Source: UBA7662 sp943369355
Lineage (GTDB): Bacteria; Bacteroidota; Bacteroidia; UBA7662
NCBI GenBank assembly: GCA_943369355.1
Contig: CALRMX020000001.1
Span: 186,001-250,000, forward strand
DNA: 64,000 nucleotides
Direction of reading: 5' to 3'
Positions 16,935 to 26,835 of the stretch are shown here, in pieces. The stretch's first letter is position 1. Each line of letters opens with the position of its first letter. The notes beneath the pieces were generated by a model, which was not told the DNA's origin, did not search any database, and saw only the letters and a list, made by a program, of their open reading frames with translations. A program made the translations under genes and the position numbers.

Positions 16935-17900
16935 ATGCTAGTAGTTACAGGCGCAGCAGGATTTATTGGTTCATGTTTAGTGTCGGCACTAAATGATGCT
17001 GGATTTACCGACCTCGTTTTGGTTGACGATTTCAGCAGATCGGATAAAAAGCTCAACTACACCCAGAAAAAATTTACAGCTCTTGTCGACAGAGCCGAAT
17101 TTTCGACTTGGCTAGATGGTCAACACCGTTTGGTTCAATACATTTTTCACCTTGGTGCTCGTACCGACACGACAGAATTTGACTACGAGGTGCATCGATT
17201 GCTGAATTTGGAATACTCCAAAATGGTCTGGGAAAAGTGTGTTTTGTATGGTCTGCCCTTGGTATACGCTTCTTCGGCAGCTACCTACGGTGATGGTAAA
17301 TATGGATTCGATGATGATTTAGCGAATATTAAAGCGTTGCAGCCTCTCAACCCGTATGGAGAATCGAAGCAACAATTTGACATTTGGGCACTTGAACAAG
17401 AGAAAAAACCATTTCAATGGGTAGGCTTGAAGTTTTTTAATGTGTACGGACCAAATGAATACCATAAGGGCAGAATGGCTTCGGTTGTATACCATGCCTA
17501 TCAACAGATAGGTAAGCATGGTTTTATGCAGCTTTTTCGTTCACATCGACCTGATTTCCGAGATGGAGAGCAATTGCGTGATTTTATTTACGTGAAGGAT
17601 GTTGTAGCGGTTTGTTTATGGCTCATGCAAAATCGTCATGTGAGTGGTCTTTTCAACTTAGGAAGTGGTCAGGCACGTACATTTCTAGATTTAAGTAATG
17701 CTGTATTTGAGGCCATGAGGATCAATAAGGACATTCGATTCATCGACACACCTGAGGATATTCGTGACAAATACCAATATTACACGGAGGCAAGCATGAA
17801 AAAGCTCAAACTAGCAGGATATTCGAAGCCATTTCACAGCCTTGAAGAGGGTATCGCCGATTATGTTAAGAACTATCTAAGTCAAAACAAAAATTTATAG
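16935..17900 (+). CDS. hldD: ADP-L-glycero-D-manno-heptose 6-epimerase (HldD-like)
   Basis: A 321-residue extended SDR. Seen: the NAD-binding TGAAGFIGSCL at the N-terminus, the active-site YxxxK in NPYGESKQQFD, and HldD-like stretches ...LKFFNVYGPNEYHKGRMASV and QLRDFIYVKDVV. It interconverts the heptose epimers used in lipopolysaccharide core. No other heptose or LPS gene is near, so an epimerase acting on a different nucleotide sugar is possible. The stop overlaps the GTG start of the following kinase (TAGTG). Confidence 0.85.
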   Translation: MLVVTGAAGFIGSCLVSALNDAGFTDLVLVDDFSRSDKKLNYTQKKFTALVDRAEFSTWLDGQHRLVQYIFHLGARTDTTEFDYEVHRLLNLEYSKMVWEKCVLYGLPLVYASSAATYGDGKYGFDDDLANIKALQPLNPYGESKQQFDIWALEQEKKPFQWVGLKFFNVYGPNEYHKGRMASVVYHAYQQIGKHGFMQLFRSHRPDFRDGEQLRDFIYVKDVVAVCLWLMQNRHVSGLFNLGSGQARTFLDLSNAVFEAMRINKDIRFIDTPEDIRDKYQYYTEASMKKLKLAGYSKPFHSLEEGIADYVKNYLSQNKNL

Positions 17901-20900
17901 TGCTTCAAAAACGACACATAGAGTTTCTTCTTTGGGTGCTGTTTTTAAGTTCCTTGGGATGGGGTTTGTTTTCTCAACTTACTTTACGTCAAACGAAAGA
18001 TGCTTATCTCGCAGATGCAGCAAAAAAATTTGAGCGGTATTTAGAGAATGAAAATAGAGCCTTTAATACCTGGTTGAATGAGTTCAAAAAAGAGGGAATC
18101 AATCCCTCTAGTTTTATTGCTCAACAGGATTTTATTGCCAACCATGCGATTGGAGGTTACTGGTTAGTTTTTAAAAAAGACAAAGCGGTTTACTGGAGTA
18201 GTAACCGTATTAGTCCATCCGAACTAGGTGTTTTTGAGGCAAAAGAAGGGTTAGTAGAATTATCGAATGGCGTATTTCATGCCCAACAGGTGCCGTTTGG
18301 CGATACCTTAACGGGTATATATCTGATCTTGATTAAGGACCGGTTTTCGTACGAAAATCAGTTTCTTAACAACAAATTTGCTATTTCTTTTGACGGCATT
18401 GACGAGATTAGGATGCGCGACACAAAAAGAAACGCGCAAGTAGTAAAGGCTCCTTCAGGAATCCCCTTATTTACCATCACGCTTCATACGAATCGAAGCA
18501 GCTTGTTACTCTCTAGTCATGAACACGATAGTGGCCTTGCATTTTTAATGGCAATTGCTTTCGCAGTGATGCTGTTTTTCATGAAAATTGATGAGGAGCA
18601 GGTTCACAGACGTCCTTACAGGACATTTTTGGAACTCGTTACTTCGTTGATTGTAATTCGCGTATTGCTTTTTGTATATCACAATAAAATAGGATTACAA
18701 TCGGTCGAACTATTCGATCCAACTCTGTTTGCATCCCATTGGTTATTACCTTCTTTGGGAGATTTGTTGCTTCATCTATCGGTTATTCTGCTGGTGATCA
18801 TTTATTTGTTCCGGTTTCGCGTCATCTACGATAAGGTTTTTGTGGACCTTTTGCCGGTTCTTAGGTCAATTCCAGTTCAATTTGTCTTAATCCTGCTCAC
18901 AGTATTATTCTTCCTTGTATCTCTTCTGATAAGCCGTGATTTGGTATTTAGTAGTGAGATTCCAGTAGGATTAGACCAGTTATTTGATTTTAATTTATAC
19001 ACCTACCTAACCTTGGGGTTGTATGTGCTTTTCATTTGGATAAACGTTGCGAGCTTTTACTTTTTATCGAAGTACGTTTTATGGCAGATGACACATATTC
19101 GCCTTTTACTGAATTATTTGGCTGCCTTAGGATTGATTTATTTCATGTTCAGTTTTACAGGTGAAATAGTATGGTTGAGGAGTTATTATCTACAATGGTT
19201 GGCTTTAGGGGGATTGTTGTATTTTTTTCGAACGCGCTGGGTGCAACGTTTCCGATTATTCAATGTTCTTCTCGTACTCTGGAGCTTGTTCGTTGGTTTT
19301 CAAGTTAGTGAAGCACTTTTCAGAAGACAAACCGAACAAGCTCGCTATTTAGCTCGAAAGATATTTGCTCCGGAAGATCGAGTAGCCGTGTATGCCTTGT
19401 TGGATTTGATTCCACGTTTACAAGCAGACGAATTACTCAAGCGTTATGCAGATCGTGCATATGAGCCGGATGAAAATTTCCGTAATCGACTAGTATACAA
19501 GTATTTGCAGGGATATTTAGATCGATATACGTTAAGTGACTTAAAAATAATTACCGGCACAGAAGAGGTAAGTGGACCTCAACAGCAGGATATGTCCTTG
19601 CAACTAGAGTTGAATAAATTACAACTCATCAAGCAGTATCGTTTAAATGCGAGGTTGGGATATTCGCTTCGAATACCTTTCATAACCAGTTATGCGAGGG
19701 TAGATACGTTAGCTATCAGACTATTACAAAAGTCGTTGGCAAGCGAAAGCCCATTTCCTGCTTTGTTGCTAGAAGGTGATGGAGGTAATCAAGGCCCTCC
19801 ATTAGGAACTCGTTCGTTTGCTTATTACGATAATAATCTTCTAGTACAACAGGGAGGGAAATTCCCTTATGCACTGATTGATGATAAATGGAGAAATTTT
19901 GAGGGTGAATATAATCTACATCAAGAAGCTGAGCATTGGCACTTCATATATCGACCCGACAGTTTAAATGTGGTAGTAGTGAGCTTTGTAGGAGGAGGCT
20001 TTTTTACGTTTTTCTCAGTATCTGCCGCATTATTTTTACTTTCTGTAGTGGTAGTTTTTCTTCTAAGCCGCCTTTTCAAACTACTTACGCACCCTGCCAC
20101 TAGTCTACGGTTGTCGTATCGGAATAGGATTGAAATTTCGTTATTAGGTTCGGTGGTCGTAATAATGATTGTGGTAGGATACATCACCATTACGTATACG
20201 GTATTGCGAAATAGAAATGTAAAAATTGAGTTTATCGCGAACCGCATGCAGGATATAGCATCTTCGGTTGAAAATTCTTTGGAAGATGGATTTCGAGCAA
20301 ATCGGTTGAGTGATTTTCAACGATTAGGCTTGAATCAACTTGCGAGCAGCTACGGTGCCGATTTTTCATTGTTTAACTTGAGCGGACAGTTGGTATATAG
20401 TTCTCAAGAAAAACTGTACGAGAAGAAACTAGTAAGTGAATTGATGGAGCCGGCTGCCTTTCAGGCCTTGAGTAGGGAACGAAAAACAGTACATATCCAA
20501 GATGAACGCATAGGTGACTTCAAATTTGTGTCGGCTTATTTACCTCTGCGCAACTCGAAAAACGAGGTTGTAGCTTTATTCAATATGCCTTCGTTTAGTA
20601 CTGAACAAGAGTTGAGAAATGATTTAAATGCCTATTTAGGGAACTTAATCAGTTTGTATATCCTCATTTTGCTTACAGCAGGAAGCTTAACACTTTGGCT
20701 GGCAGAAAGAATCACCTCTCCCTTACGATTACTTACACAAGTAATTCAAAGAACTAAAGTTGGAGAACAAACGCGCATGCCTGATTGGAAGCGAGAAGAC
20801 GAAATTGGGATAATGATTCGTTCCTATAATCAGATGCTACAGCAGCTTGACGATAACGCTAAATTGTTGGCTCGTTCCGAACGAGAATCGGCATGGCGCG

Positions 20901-21559
20901 AAATGGCGAGGCAGATTGCCCATGAAATTCGTAATCCGCTTACGCCCATGAAATTGAAGCTTCAGCGATTACGCCGTGATTGGACCGAAAATCGTGAACG
21001 GTTTGATAGCAACTACATCAAAGAGTCAGGATTAGTTTTAGAGCAAATTGATGTACTTGCCGCTGTTGCTTCCGAGTTTAGCTCTTTTGCCCAAGTTACG
21101 GTAGGAGAAAAAAAGCCTTTCGACCTATTGGAGAATTTGGAGCAAGTAGTAGGCTTATACAACAGTCAGGCGAAAGTAGTACTCGAAAACCAGTGCGATG
21201 ATAGAACTTACCCAATTTTTGGGGATGCTCAGCAGGTGCAACGCGTATTTCAAAATCTGGTAAAGAATGGCATCCAGGCCGTTCCGGAAGAACGAGCCGC
21301 TGAGATCGTCATTCGGCTATCCAAATCGTCTGGATATTTTATCGTAGATGTGCTTGATAATGGGAATGGGATATTGCCAGAGGATCGGCAAAAAATATTT
21401 CAACCCAACTTTACTACCAAATCTTCGGGCATGGGGCTAGGATTGGCGATTGTAAGAAAAATAATCGAGCAAAACGATGCCGAAATAGGATTCGAGACCG
21501 TTATAGGTAAGGGTACGCGTTTTTATGTGCGCTTCCGTATCTACCAGCCTGAAGAATGA
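17900..21559 (+). CDS. Very large NtrY-like sensor histidine kinase
   Basis: A 1219-residue membrane kinase starting at GTG. Order: N-terminal helix (about 8-25), extracytoplasmic region to about 210, a block of six to eight membrane helices (about 212-475), a second soluble region to about 720, two further helices (about 725-790), a third extracytoplasmic region, a helix near 935-955 leading into a HAMP domain, HisKA with His1008 in ARQIAHEIRNPLTP, and HATPase with NLVKNGIQAV, DNGNGI and GMGLGLAIV. The HEIRNPLTP motif is NtrY-like. It overlaps hldD by 1 nt and the outer-membrane gene by 4 nt. No response regulator is adjacent. Confidence 0.88.
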   Translation: MLQKRHIEFLLWVLFLSSLGWGLFSQLTLRQTKDAYLADAAKKFERYLENENRAFNTWLNEFKKEGINPSSFIAQQDFIANHAIGGYWLVFKKDKAVYWSSNRISPSELGVFEAKEGLVELSNGVFHAQQVPFGDTLTGIYLILIKDRFSYENQFLNNKFAISFDGIDEIRMRDTKRNAQVVKAPSGIPLFTITLHTNRSSLLLSSHEHDSGLAFLMAIAFAVMLFFMKIDEEQVHRRPYRTFLELVTSLIVIRVLLFVYHNKIGLQSVELFDPTLFASHWLLPSLGDLLLHLSVILLVIIYLFRFRVIYDKVFVDLLPVLRSIPVQFVLILLTVLFFLVSLLISRDLVFSSEIPVGLDQLFDFNLYTYLTLGLYVLFIWINVASFYFLSKYVLWQMTHIRLLLNYLAALGLIYFMFSFTGEIVWLRSYYLQWLALGGLLYFFRTRWVQRFRLFNVLLVLWSLFVGFQVSEALFRRQTEQARYLARKIFAPEDRVAVYALLDLIPRLQADELLKRYADRAYEPDENFRNRLVYKYLQGYLDRYTLSDLKIITGTEEVSGPQQQDMSLQLELNKLQLIKQYRLNARLGYSLRIPFITSYARVDTLAIRLLQKSLASESPFPALLLEGDGGNQGPPLGTRSFAYYDNNLLVQQGGKFPYALIDDKWRNFEGEYNLHQEAEHWHFIYRPDSLNVVVVSFVGGGFFTFFSVSAALFLLSVVVVFLLSRLFKLLTHPATSLRLSYRNRIEISLLGSVVVIMIVVGYITITYTVLRNRNVKIEFIANRMQDIASSVENSLEDGFRANRLSDFQRLGLNQLASSYGADFSLFNLSGQLVYSSQEKLYEKKLVSELMEPAAFQALSRERKTVHIQDERIGDFKFVSAYLPLRNSKNEVVALFNMPSFSTEQELRNDLNAYLGNLISLYILILLTAGSLTLWLAERITSPLRLLTQVIQRTKVGEQTRMPDWKREDEIGIMIRSYNQMLQQLDDNAKLLARSERESAWREMARQIAHEIRNPLTPMKLKLQRLRRDWTENRERFDSNYIKESGLVLEQIDVLAAVASEFSSFAQVTVGEKKPFDLLENLEQVVGLYNSQAKVVLENQCDDRTYPIFGDAQQVQRVFQNLVKNGIQAVPEERAAEIVIRLSKSSGYFIVDVLDNGNGILPEDRQKIFQPNFTTKSSGMGLGLAIVRKIIEQNDAEIGFETVIGKGTRFYVRFRIYQPEE

Positions 21560-24500
21560 AATACGGTTTATTCGTTTGGTTTTTATTGATTAGTACTATC
21601 ATGTTTGGCCAAACGAGTAGTTTGATGCGAACAGAAAGGTTGTATGTTTCAGGCAACAGGCTTGTTTTATCCGACACTTTACCCATTGCACGAGGGAGTA
21701 TCCAGTTAACATGGAATAACCGGATAATCAATGAATACATCGATACTGTCGAATACATTCATAAAAGAATTATATTCACTAGGGATATAAATGATACTAT
21801 TGACGTAAATTATCGTGTTTACGGCCTCGATTTCGAACGCCCTACTTTTAACAAGCCATTCACGCGTTATAGCACCATTGAAGAAGCCCGTAAAAATCCT
21901 TTCGTTTTGGAAAGATCAACTTCGACAAGTTCCGATTTACTGGGACTTGATAATTTTGAGAAAAATGGAAGTGTCTCACGAGGCTTGGGGCTAGGTAATA
22001 ACCAAAGTGTAGTCCTCAATTCTGGCTTTAACTTGCAGTTATCGGGCTATTTACGTCCCGATGTTCAACTTCAAGCAAGCGTAACCGACGATAATTTGCC
22101 TTTCCAACCTGATGGGTTCACCCAGCAGTTGCAAGATTTTGATAGGGTATTTGTTCAAATTCAACATCCAAAACATCGTATAGTAGTTGGTGATTTCGAT
22201 TTGACTAGGCCCGCGGGTTACTTTTTGCACACATTTAAAAATGTAAAAGGCTTAAGAAGCGATAATGTGCTTTATCAAAAAAAGACCGATACACTAAGTC
22301 AGAGTGTAAGTGTTTCTGCGGCTAGAGGAAGATTTGGCAGAAACGTATTCTTTGGACGCGAAGGTAACCAAGGTCCATATCGGTTGCAGGGCGACAACCC
22401 TGGAGAATTTATCGTTGTTTTAGCAGGATCAGAACGTGTGTATATCGATGGTATATTGCAACAACGTGGAGAACAATACGAATACATTATCGACTATAAT
22501 ACTGCCGAATTAACCTTTACTCCTAATAGGTTGATTACCAATCAAAGCAGGATTATTGTAGAATTCGAATATGCCAATCAAGCATATGTTCGTTCCTTGG
22601 TATTTTATCAGTTACAATACCGCAAGCGGGATCATCAATTTCGATTTACCAGCTACCGCGAGCAAGATGCTCCATCTCAGCCACTATTTCAGGAACTAAA
22701 CGACGAACAAAGGCAGTTTCTAAGCCTTTTGGGACCACAAACACCTGAAGCATTGTATCCAGGTGCAGTAAACAGTGGTTTTGATCCAGATCGATTAAGG
22801 TACAAGCGAATCGATAGCCTTGGTTTTCAGTCAGTATTTGTATTTTCTACCGATCCATTGTTGGCTATTTATGATGTTAAGTTCAGTTTTGTGGGACAGG
22901 GAAGGGGCGATTATGTCCAAGAAGCCAGCACCGCCAATGGGAGAGTATACCGTTGGGTGCAGCCCACAATTGTTGGTACAGATACCATACAAAATGGCTC
23001 ATTCGCGCCGGTTGTGCGGTTGGTGGCACCATCGCTTCAAAGTATGTCAACGATCGGAGCCAACGGCAAAATCGGTGAAAAAACGAGTTATTTGGCGGAA
23101 CTGGCTTTGAGTGAACGAACACTAAACCGTTTTAGCGACCAAGGAGGGGCTAGACTAGGGCTAGGCACCAAGTTTCAAATAGATCATTTGAGGCCGCTAG
23201 CCTGGAAATCCATGCCGAAAGCAGCCATGGCCGTGGGCGTACAGTACGAATATTTAGATGCTCGATTCAGGACAATTCAGCCCTACCGTGCCATGGAATT
23301 TGCCCGCGACTGGAATCTAAATGCTTTGTACTCAGAACAAGAAGAGCATCTCAGAGGTGGCTACGTGGCACTTGATTTTGGCGATAGTAGTTTGCTGCGT
23401 TATAGTGTAAACGAACTCCGGGCCGGAGCTCAAGTGGGCTTAAGACAAAAAGCAGAATTTCGGTTACGAAAATCCAAACATGACTATTCTTTATCTGCCG
23501 ATTTATTGACGAATAAGTCTCCCGCTTTCCGAGGAAATTATTGGCGTAATAGAGCGGGATACGTCTTTAATCAGACAAAACTAAATGCAGGGATAAGATA
23601 TGAGCAAGAATATAACCGATTATTGAGCACCAATACAGATACATTAGCACCAAATAGTTATCGATTCGATATCGTGGAGGCTTTTGCTGGTAGTAGCCCA
23701 AAAGCTGCAATTCCTTGGCAGTTTAGGTACAATTATCGGCACGACTGGTTGCCCTTCGGTGAGTCCTTATTACCAACGCAAGGAGGGCATAGCTATTCAT
23801 TGAGTACAAGCCGTCAACGTAGCGATAATCACCTACTAAAGTTTACTGCAACTTTCCGTGATTTAAGACGTTTTGACACTCCCAATCAAATTCAGGGGCG
23901 TGAAACAAGTTATCTCACTCAAGCAGAATATTCAGGTAACTTTCTCAAAAATGCCGTCAGCACTCAGGTATTTTATGCTTTCAGTCAAGGACAAGAGTTG
24001 CGACGAGACATTGCTTTTGTAGAAGTGCCTCGAGGCCAAGGTAACTTCACCTGGAATGATTACAATGGGAATGGAATACAAGAATTAGATGAGTTTGAAC
24101 AGGCCTTTTTCTCTGATCAGGCAAACTTTATCAAGATATTTATTCCTGGAAATAGCTTCGTTGCCACTTTTGGGAATAGGTTTAATCAAACTTTAAATCT
24201 GAACCCTGCAAGGGTGCTAAATAATAAAAAAGGTTTTCTGGCTCGCTGGAGCAATTTGACTAGCATTTCCTTGGAACGAAAAAATCAAGGTGAAAATGGC
24301 GTGCGGTTTTTGAATCCCTTTTCGCTTCAACTATTTGATACTAGTTTGGTAAGTACACAAGGGAACATTCGTAATACTCTATTTTTTAACAGAAGCAATC
24401 CTAACTGGGGGATTGATTTTGTTTATCAGCGATCCATCCAAAAAAACCTGCTTTCAGGTGGTTTTGAAACGCGTCAACAACTCGACAGGGGTTTAAAATT

Positions 24501-25011
24501 GAGGTGGAACATAAAATCTAATCTGAGTTCTGAATTGAATGCCGCTCAGGGAGAAAGGAACCAGGAGGCAGATTTATTCGCTCGACGGAATTATGCAATT
24601 ACGCAATATGAGTTGGCAGGTAGATTAAACTGGACAGCCACTGGCACTATTAGGCTTGGGCTCAATGCAGCCTGGCGTGACAAGAATAATAGCGTAATAG
24701 AACTTCAGGGAATAAATGAAGCGATTGAAATACAAGAAGTTGGAGGAGAAGTTACTTATAATTTGGCCGGAAGTAGCAGTTTGCAAGGAAGCTATTCATT
24801 GGTAAGCAACCGTTTTGCCGGGGATAGGAACTCGCCAGCGGCATATGAAATGCTACAAGGATTACAACCGGGGAGGAATCAGCTTTGGGGAGTAACCTTA
24901 TTTAGAAAACTTGCCAATAATTTGCAGCTAAATTTGAGCTACAATGGCCGTAAAGCTGAAGATAGCCGTGCTATCCATACGGGCCAGCTTCAAGCACGTT
25001 TGGTATTTTAG
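21556..25011 (+). CDS. Large outer-membrane beta-barrel protein of unknown function
   Basis: An 1151-residue protein with a signal peptide (MKYGLFVWFLLISTIMFG) and a C-terminal phenylalanine (ARLVF) as in many outer-membrane barrels. The N-terminal third has beta-rich modules including VYIDGILQQRGEQYEY followed by YNTAELTFTPNRLITNQS. The rest alternates polar and hydrophobic residues as a barrel would. An EF-hand-like loop, DYNGNGIQELDEFE, lies at residues 835-848. I recall a family of such long uncharacterised Bacteroidota proteins that share motifs with the gliding/T9SS protein SprA, but this is half its size and I do not assign it. It is coupled (ATGA) to the kinase. Confidence 0.72.
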   Translation: MKYGLFVWFLLISTIMFGQTSSLMRTERLYVSGNRLVLSDTLPIARGSIQLTWNNRIINEYIDTVEYIHKRIIFTRDINDTIDVNYRVYGLDFERPTFNKPFTRYSTIEEARKNPFVLERSTSTSSDLLGLDNFEKNGSVSRGLGLGNNQSVVLNSGFNLQLSGYLRPDVQLQASVTDDNLPFQPDGFTQQLQDFDRVFVQIQHPKHRIVVGDFDLTRPAGYFLHTFKNVKGLRSDNVLYQKKTDTLSQSVSVSAARGRFGRNVFFGREGNQGPYRLQGDNPGEFIVVLAGSERVYIDGILQQRGEQYEYIIDYNTAELTFTPNRLITNQSRIIVEFEYANQAYVRSLVFYQLQYRKRDHQFRFTSYREQDAPSQPLFQELNDEQRQFLSLLGPQTPEALYPGAVNSGFDPDRLRYKRIDSLGFQSVFVFSTDPLLAIYDVKFSFVGQGRGDYVQEASTANGRVYRWVQPTIVGTDTIQNGSFAPVVRLVAPSLQSMSTIGANGKIGEKTSYLAELALSERTLNRFSDQGGARLGLGTKFQIDHLRPLAWKSMPKAAMAVGVQYEYLDARFRTIQPYRAMEFARDWNLNALYSEQEEHLRGGYVALDFGDSSLLRYSVNELRAGAQVGLRQKAEFRLRKSKHDYSLSADLLTNKSPAFRGNYWRNRAGYVFNQTKLNAGIRYEQEYNRLLSTNTDTLAPNSYRFDIVEAFAGSSPKAAIPWQFRYNYRHDWLPFGESLLPTQGGHSYSLSTSRQRSDNHLLKFTATFRDLRRFDTPNQIQGRETSYLTQAEYSGNFLKNAVSTQVFYAFSQGQELRRDIAFVEVPRGQGNFTWNDYNGNGIQELDEFEQAFFSDQANFIKIFIPGNSFVATFGNRFNQTLNLNPARVLNNKKGFLARWSNLTSISLERKNQGENGVRFLNPFSLQLFDTSLVSTQGNIRNTLFFNRSNPNWGIDFVYQRSIQKNLLSGGFETRQQLDRGLKLRWNIKSNLSSELNAAQGERNQEADLFARRNYAITQYELAGRLNWTATGTIRLGLNAAWRDKNNSVIELQGINEAIEIQEVGGEVTYNLAGSSSLQGSYSLVSNRFAGDRNSPAAYEMLQGLQPGRNQLWGVTLFRKLANNLQLNLSYNGRKAEDSRAIHTGQLQARLVF

Positions 25012-25020
25012 CGCAAAAAA

Positions 25021-25040
25021 AAACCGCCCAAAGGCGGTTT
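25021..25040 (-). terminator. Rho-independent terminator after the coiled-coil gene
   Basis: An 8-bp stem (AAACCGCC/GGCGGTTT) with a 4-nt loop; on the minus strand it is followed by a long T run. It sits 20 nt past the stop of the minus-strand gene and may also separate it from the plus-strand outer-membrane gene. Confidence 0.85.
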
Positions 25041-25060
25041 AGATTTCAGTATTTGTTTAT

Positions 25061-25963
25061 TTAACGTAGTGTGAAATTGCTTTCACCTATCAAGTAGCCA
25101 TCTGCATAAATTTCGGCTTTGTACGTGCCTTCCAAGAAGGCAGTACCTTTGGTCCAGTAGATACATACAGGTAGCGATTCGTTTTGGTAGTCGACCGTAG
25201 CTACAGCAGTGTAAAGCGTTTCCTGACCCTCTGCCATAAACTTGCCAGAGCCAGCATCTTCAAGCCATAAAGTAGCCCCCTCTGGACCAATTACCCGCAA
25301 GTAAATGGCTTTATTTCCTCTGTTCGCAACTCGGTTCTCACCAATGGTAAAACAAGCTTTCAACTTTTCAGTGCTTCTGGCTCGATTGGTTGTGACTTCT
25401 TTTCCGCCAGAACGAAGCCGTATACCTTCTATGCTGATGTTCTGTACTTTGAGAATGGCACCTAAAGCCACTTTGTTGCTAAGTTTCACGTTTTCGTCGG
25501 TCAATATTTCAGCGCGACGTTGTTCCGAGCGGATTTCTGTTCTGAGTTGCTGGTTCTCCACCTGTAAATTTTCGTTGGCACGAATGAGCGAATCTATCTT
25601 TTCGAGATACAACTGCTTGTAATAATTGAGTTTCCCGTTTTCACGCTTAAAACGTTCAATTTGTTGAGCAGTTACTTTATTTGATTTCAAGAGACTATCG
25701 AGCGACGAGGACTTGGCTGCTAGTTCTGCATTTGCAGCCGAAACCAAGCTGTCGAGTTGGTCGTTTTTGCCTTTGAAGAGATTGAGTTCGCCAATCGCTT
25801 TTTGGTATTCAATTTCCTTTTGGAGCAATAAACGCTGTGATTCTTCTTTCAGCTGGCGGTTTGTATTCCATACATAAATGAAAACACCGTTGAGTATGAT
25901 CAGCGCGATAATGATCAGAATCAGGATTAACCGCTTTGAACCGGATTTTTTTTCTTCAGACAT
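25061..25963 (-). CDS. Membrane-anchored coiled-coil protein
   Basis: A 300-residue protein: a short basic N-terminus, one membrane helix (about residues 12-33, LILILIIIALIILNGVF), a long heptad-rich coiled coil (about 35-165), and a beta-rich C-terminal domain of about 130 residues containing ...WLEDAGSGKFMAEGQE. The soluble part is probably periplasmic. I do not recognise a named family. The ATG at 25963 (MSEEKKSGSK) is preferred to an upstream TTG, since a perfect -7 box lies between them. A terminator follows, so it is a single-gene unit. Confidence 0.8.
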   Translation of the reverse strand: MSEEKKSGSKRLILILIIIALIILNGVFIYVWNTNRQLKEESQRLLLQKEIEYQKAIGELNLFKGKNDQLDSLVSAANAELAAKSSSLDSLLKSNKVTAQQIERFKRENGKLNYYKQLYLEKIDSLIRANENLQVENQQLRTEIRSEQRRAEILTDENVKLSNKVALGAILKVQNISIEGIRLRSGGKEVTTNRARSTEKLKACFTIGENRVANRGNKAIYLRVIGPEGATLWLEDAGSGKFMAEGQETLYTAVATVDYQNESLPVCIYWTKGTAFLEGTYKAEIYADGYLIGESNFTLR

Positions 25964-25997
25964 ATCTCGTTTTCCGCAAGTTTTTTCAATAACCGTG

Positions 25998-26005
25998 CAA
26001 AAATA
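25998..26005 (-). promoter_or_regulatory. -7 box for the coiled-coil protein gene
   Basis: Minus strand TATTTTTG, a perfect TAnnTTTG match, 34 nt before the preferred ATG at 25963. It lies inside any longer upstream reading frame, which supports the shorter start. Confidence 0.5.
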
Positions 26006-26055
26006 ACGACTTATCCCTGCCTTTTTATTATTTGGTTTCCACAAAACAGTTGAAT

Positions 26056-26793
26056 ATGGAAAACAAACCTCAAAACATACCCAATAACCACATATTATTC
26101 ATCGATGTAGAGACGGTACCACGCTATCCAAGCTTCGAAGAAATGCCACCAGAGGCCAAGATATTATGGGCAGATAAGAGTAGGTTATTTCAAAAAAGCA
26201 CAGATGAAAGTCCCGAACAGCTTTACGAACGTGCAGGTATTTATGCAGAATTTGGAAAAATTATCTGTATTTCGGTGGGGATATTACGGCCTAGCAAAAG
26301 CAAGGAGCAGTTGCATTTGCATTCGTTTTATGGCGACGATGAAAAGGTGCTCCTTTTGGATTTTGCCAAAATGCTGCGGCAATGGGAGAAGCCCGAAAAG
26401 GTACTCTGCGGACACAATATTCGCGAATTTGATGTGCCCTACATCTGTAGAAGGATGCTGATTCATGGCATCGAGCTTCCTGTTTTGTTACAACTTAACG
26501 GGTTAAAACCTTGGGAGGTACGACACTTAGATACATTGCAATACTGGAAATTCGGCGACTATAAGAATTTCACATCTTTAAAGCTGTTGGCTTGGTGTTT
26601 TGGCATACCCAGTCCTAAGGACGACATTGACGGTAGTGAGGTTGCTGAAGTTTATTACAACCAGCGAAATTTACAGCGAATAGTACGCTATTGTGAGCGC
26701 GATGTGCTCACCGTTTGTAGATTGTGGCTCAAACTAATGGGTAGGGTCGATATTGATGCTGAAGACACAGTTGTCCACGACAAGGTTGAATAA
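26056..26793 (+). CDS. Predicted 3'-5' exonuclease, PolB-like DEDDy family
   Basis: A 245-residue nuclease. The four acidic residues of a DEDD exonuclease are visible: FIDVET near the N-terminus, GHNIREFDVPYI in the middle, and RYCERDV near the C-terminus, where Tyr and Asp are spaced as in DEDDy enzymes. It matches the predicted PolB-like 3'-5' exonuclease family; the substrate is not known. The ATG at 26056 (MENKPQN) is chosen over a TTG at 26032. It lies 42 nt before the ABC gene, which has its own -7-like box. Confidence 0.85.
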   Translation: MENKPQNIPNNHILFIDVETVPRYPSFEEMPPEAKILWADKSRLFQKSTDESPEQLYERAGIYAEFGKIICISVGILRPSKSKEQLHLHSFYGDDEKVLLLDFAKMLRQWEKPEKVLCGHNIREFDVPYICRRMLIHGIELPVLLQLNGLKPWEVRHLDTLQYWKFGDYKNFTSLKLLAWCFGIPSPKDDIDGSEVAEVYYNQRNLQRIVRYCERDVLTVCRLWLKLMGRVDIDAEDTVVHDKVE

Positions 26794-26822
26794 AGAATTC
26801 GTGCTAAAGCGTACAAAAGCGC

Positions 26823-26830
26823 TATTTTCG
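26823..26830 (+). promoter_or_regulatory. Possible leaderless promoter of the ABC ATPase gene
   Basis: TATTTTCG, one mismatch from TAnnTTTG, ends 5 nt before the ATG at 26836. Confidence 0.35.
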
Positions 26831-26835
26831 TTGCG

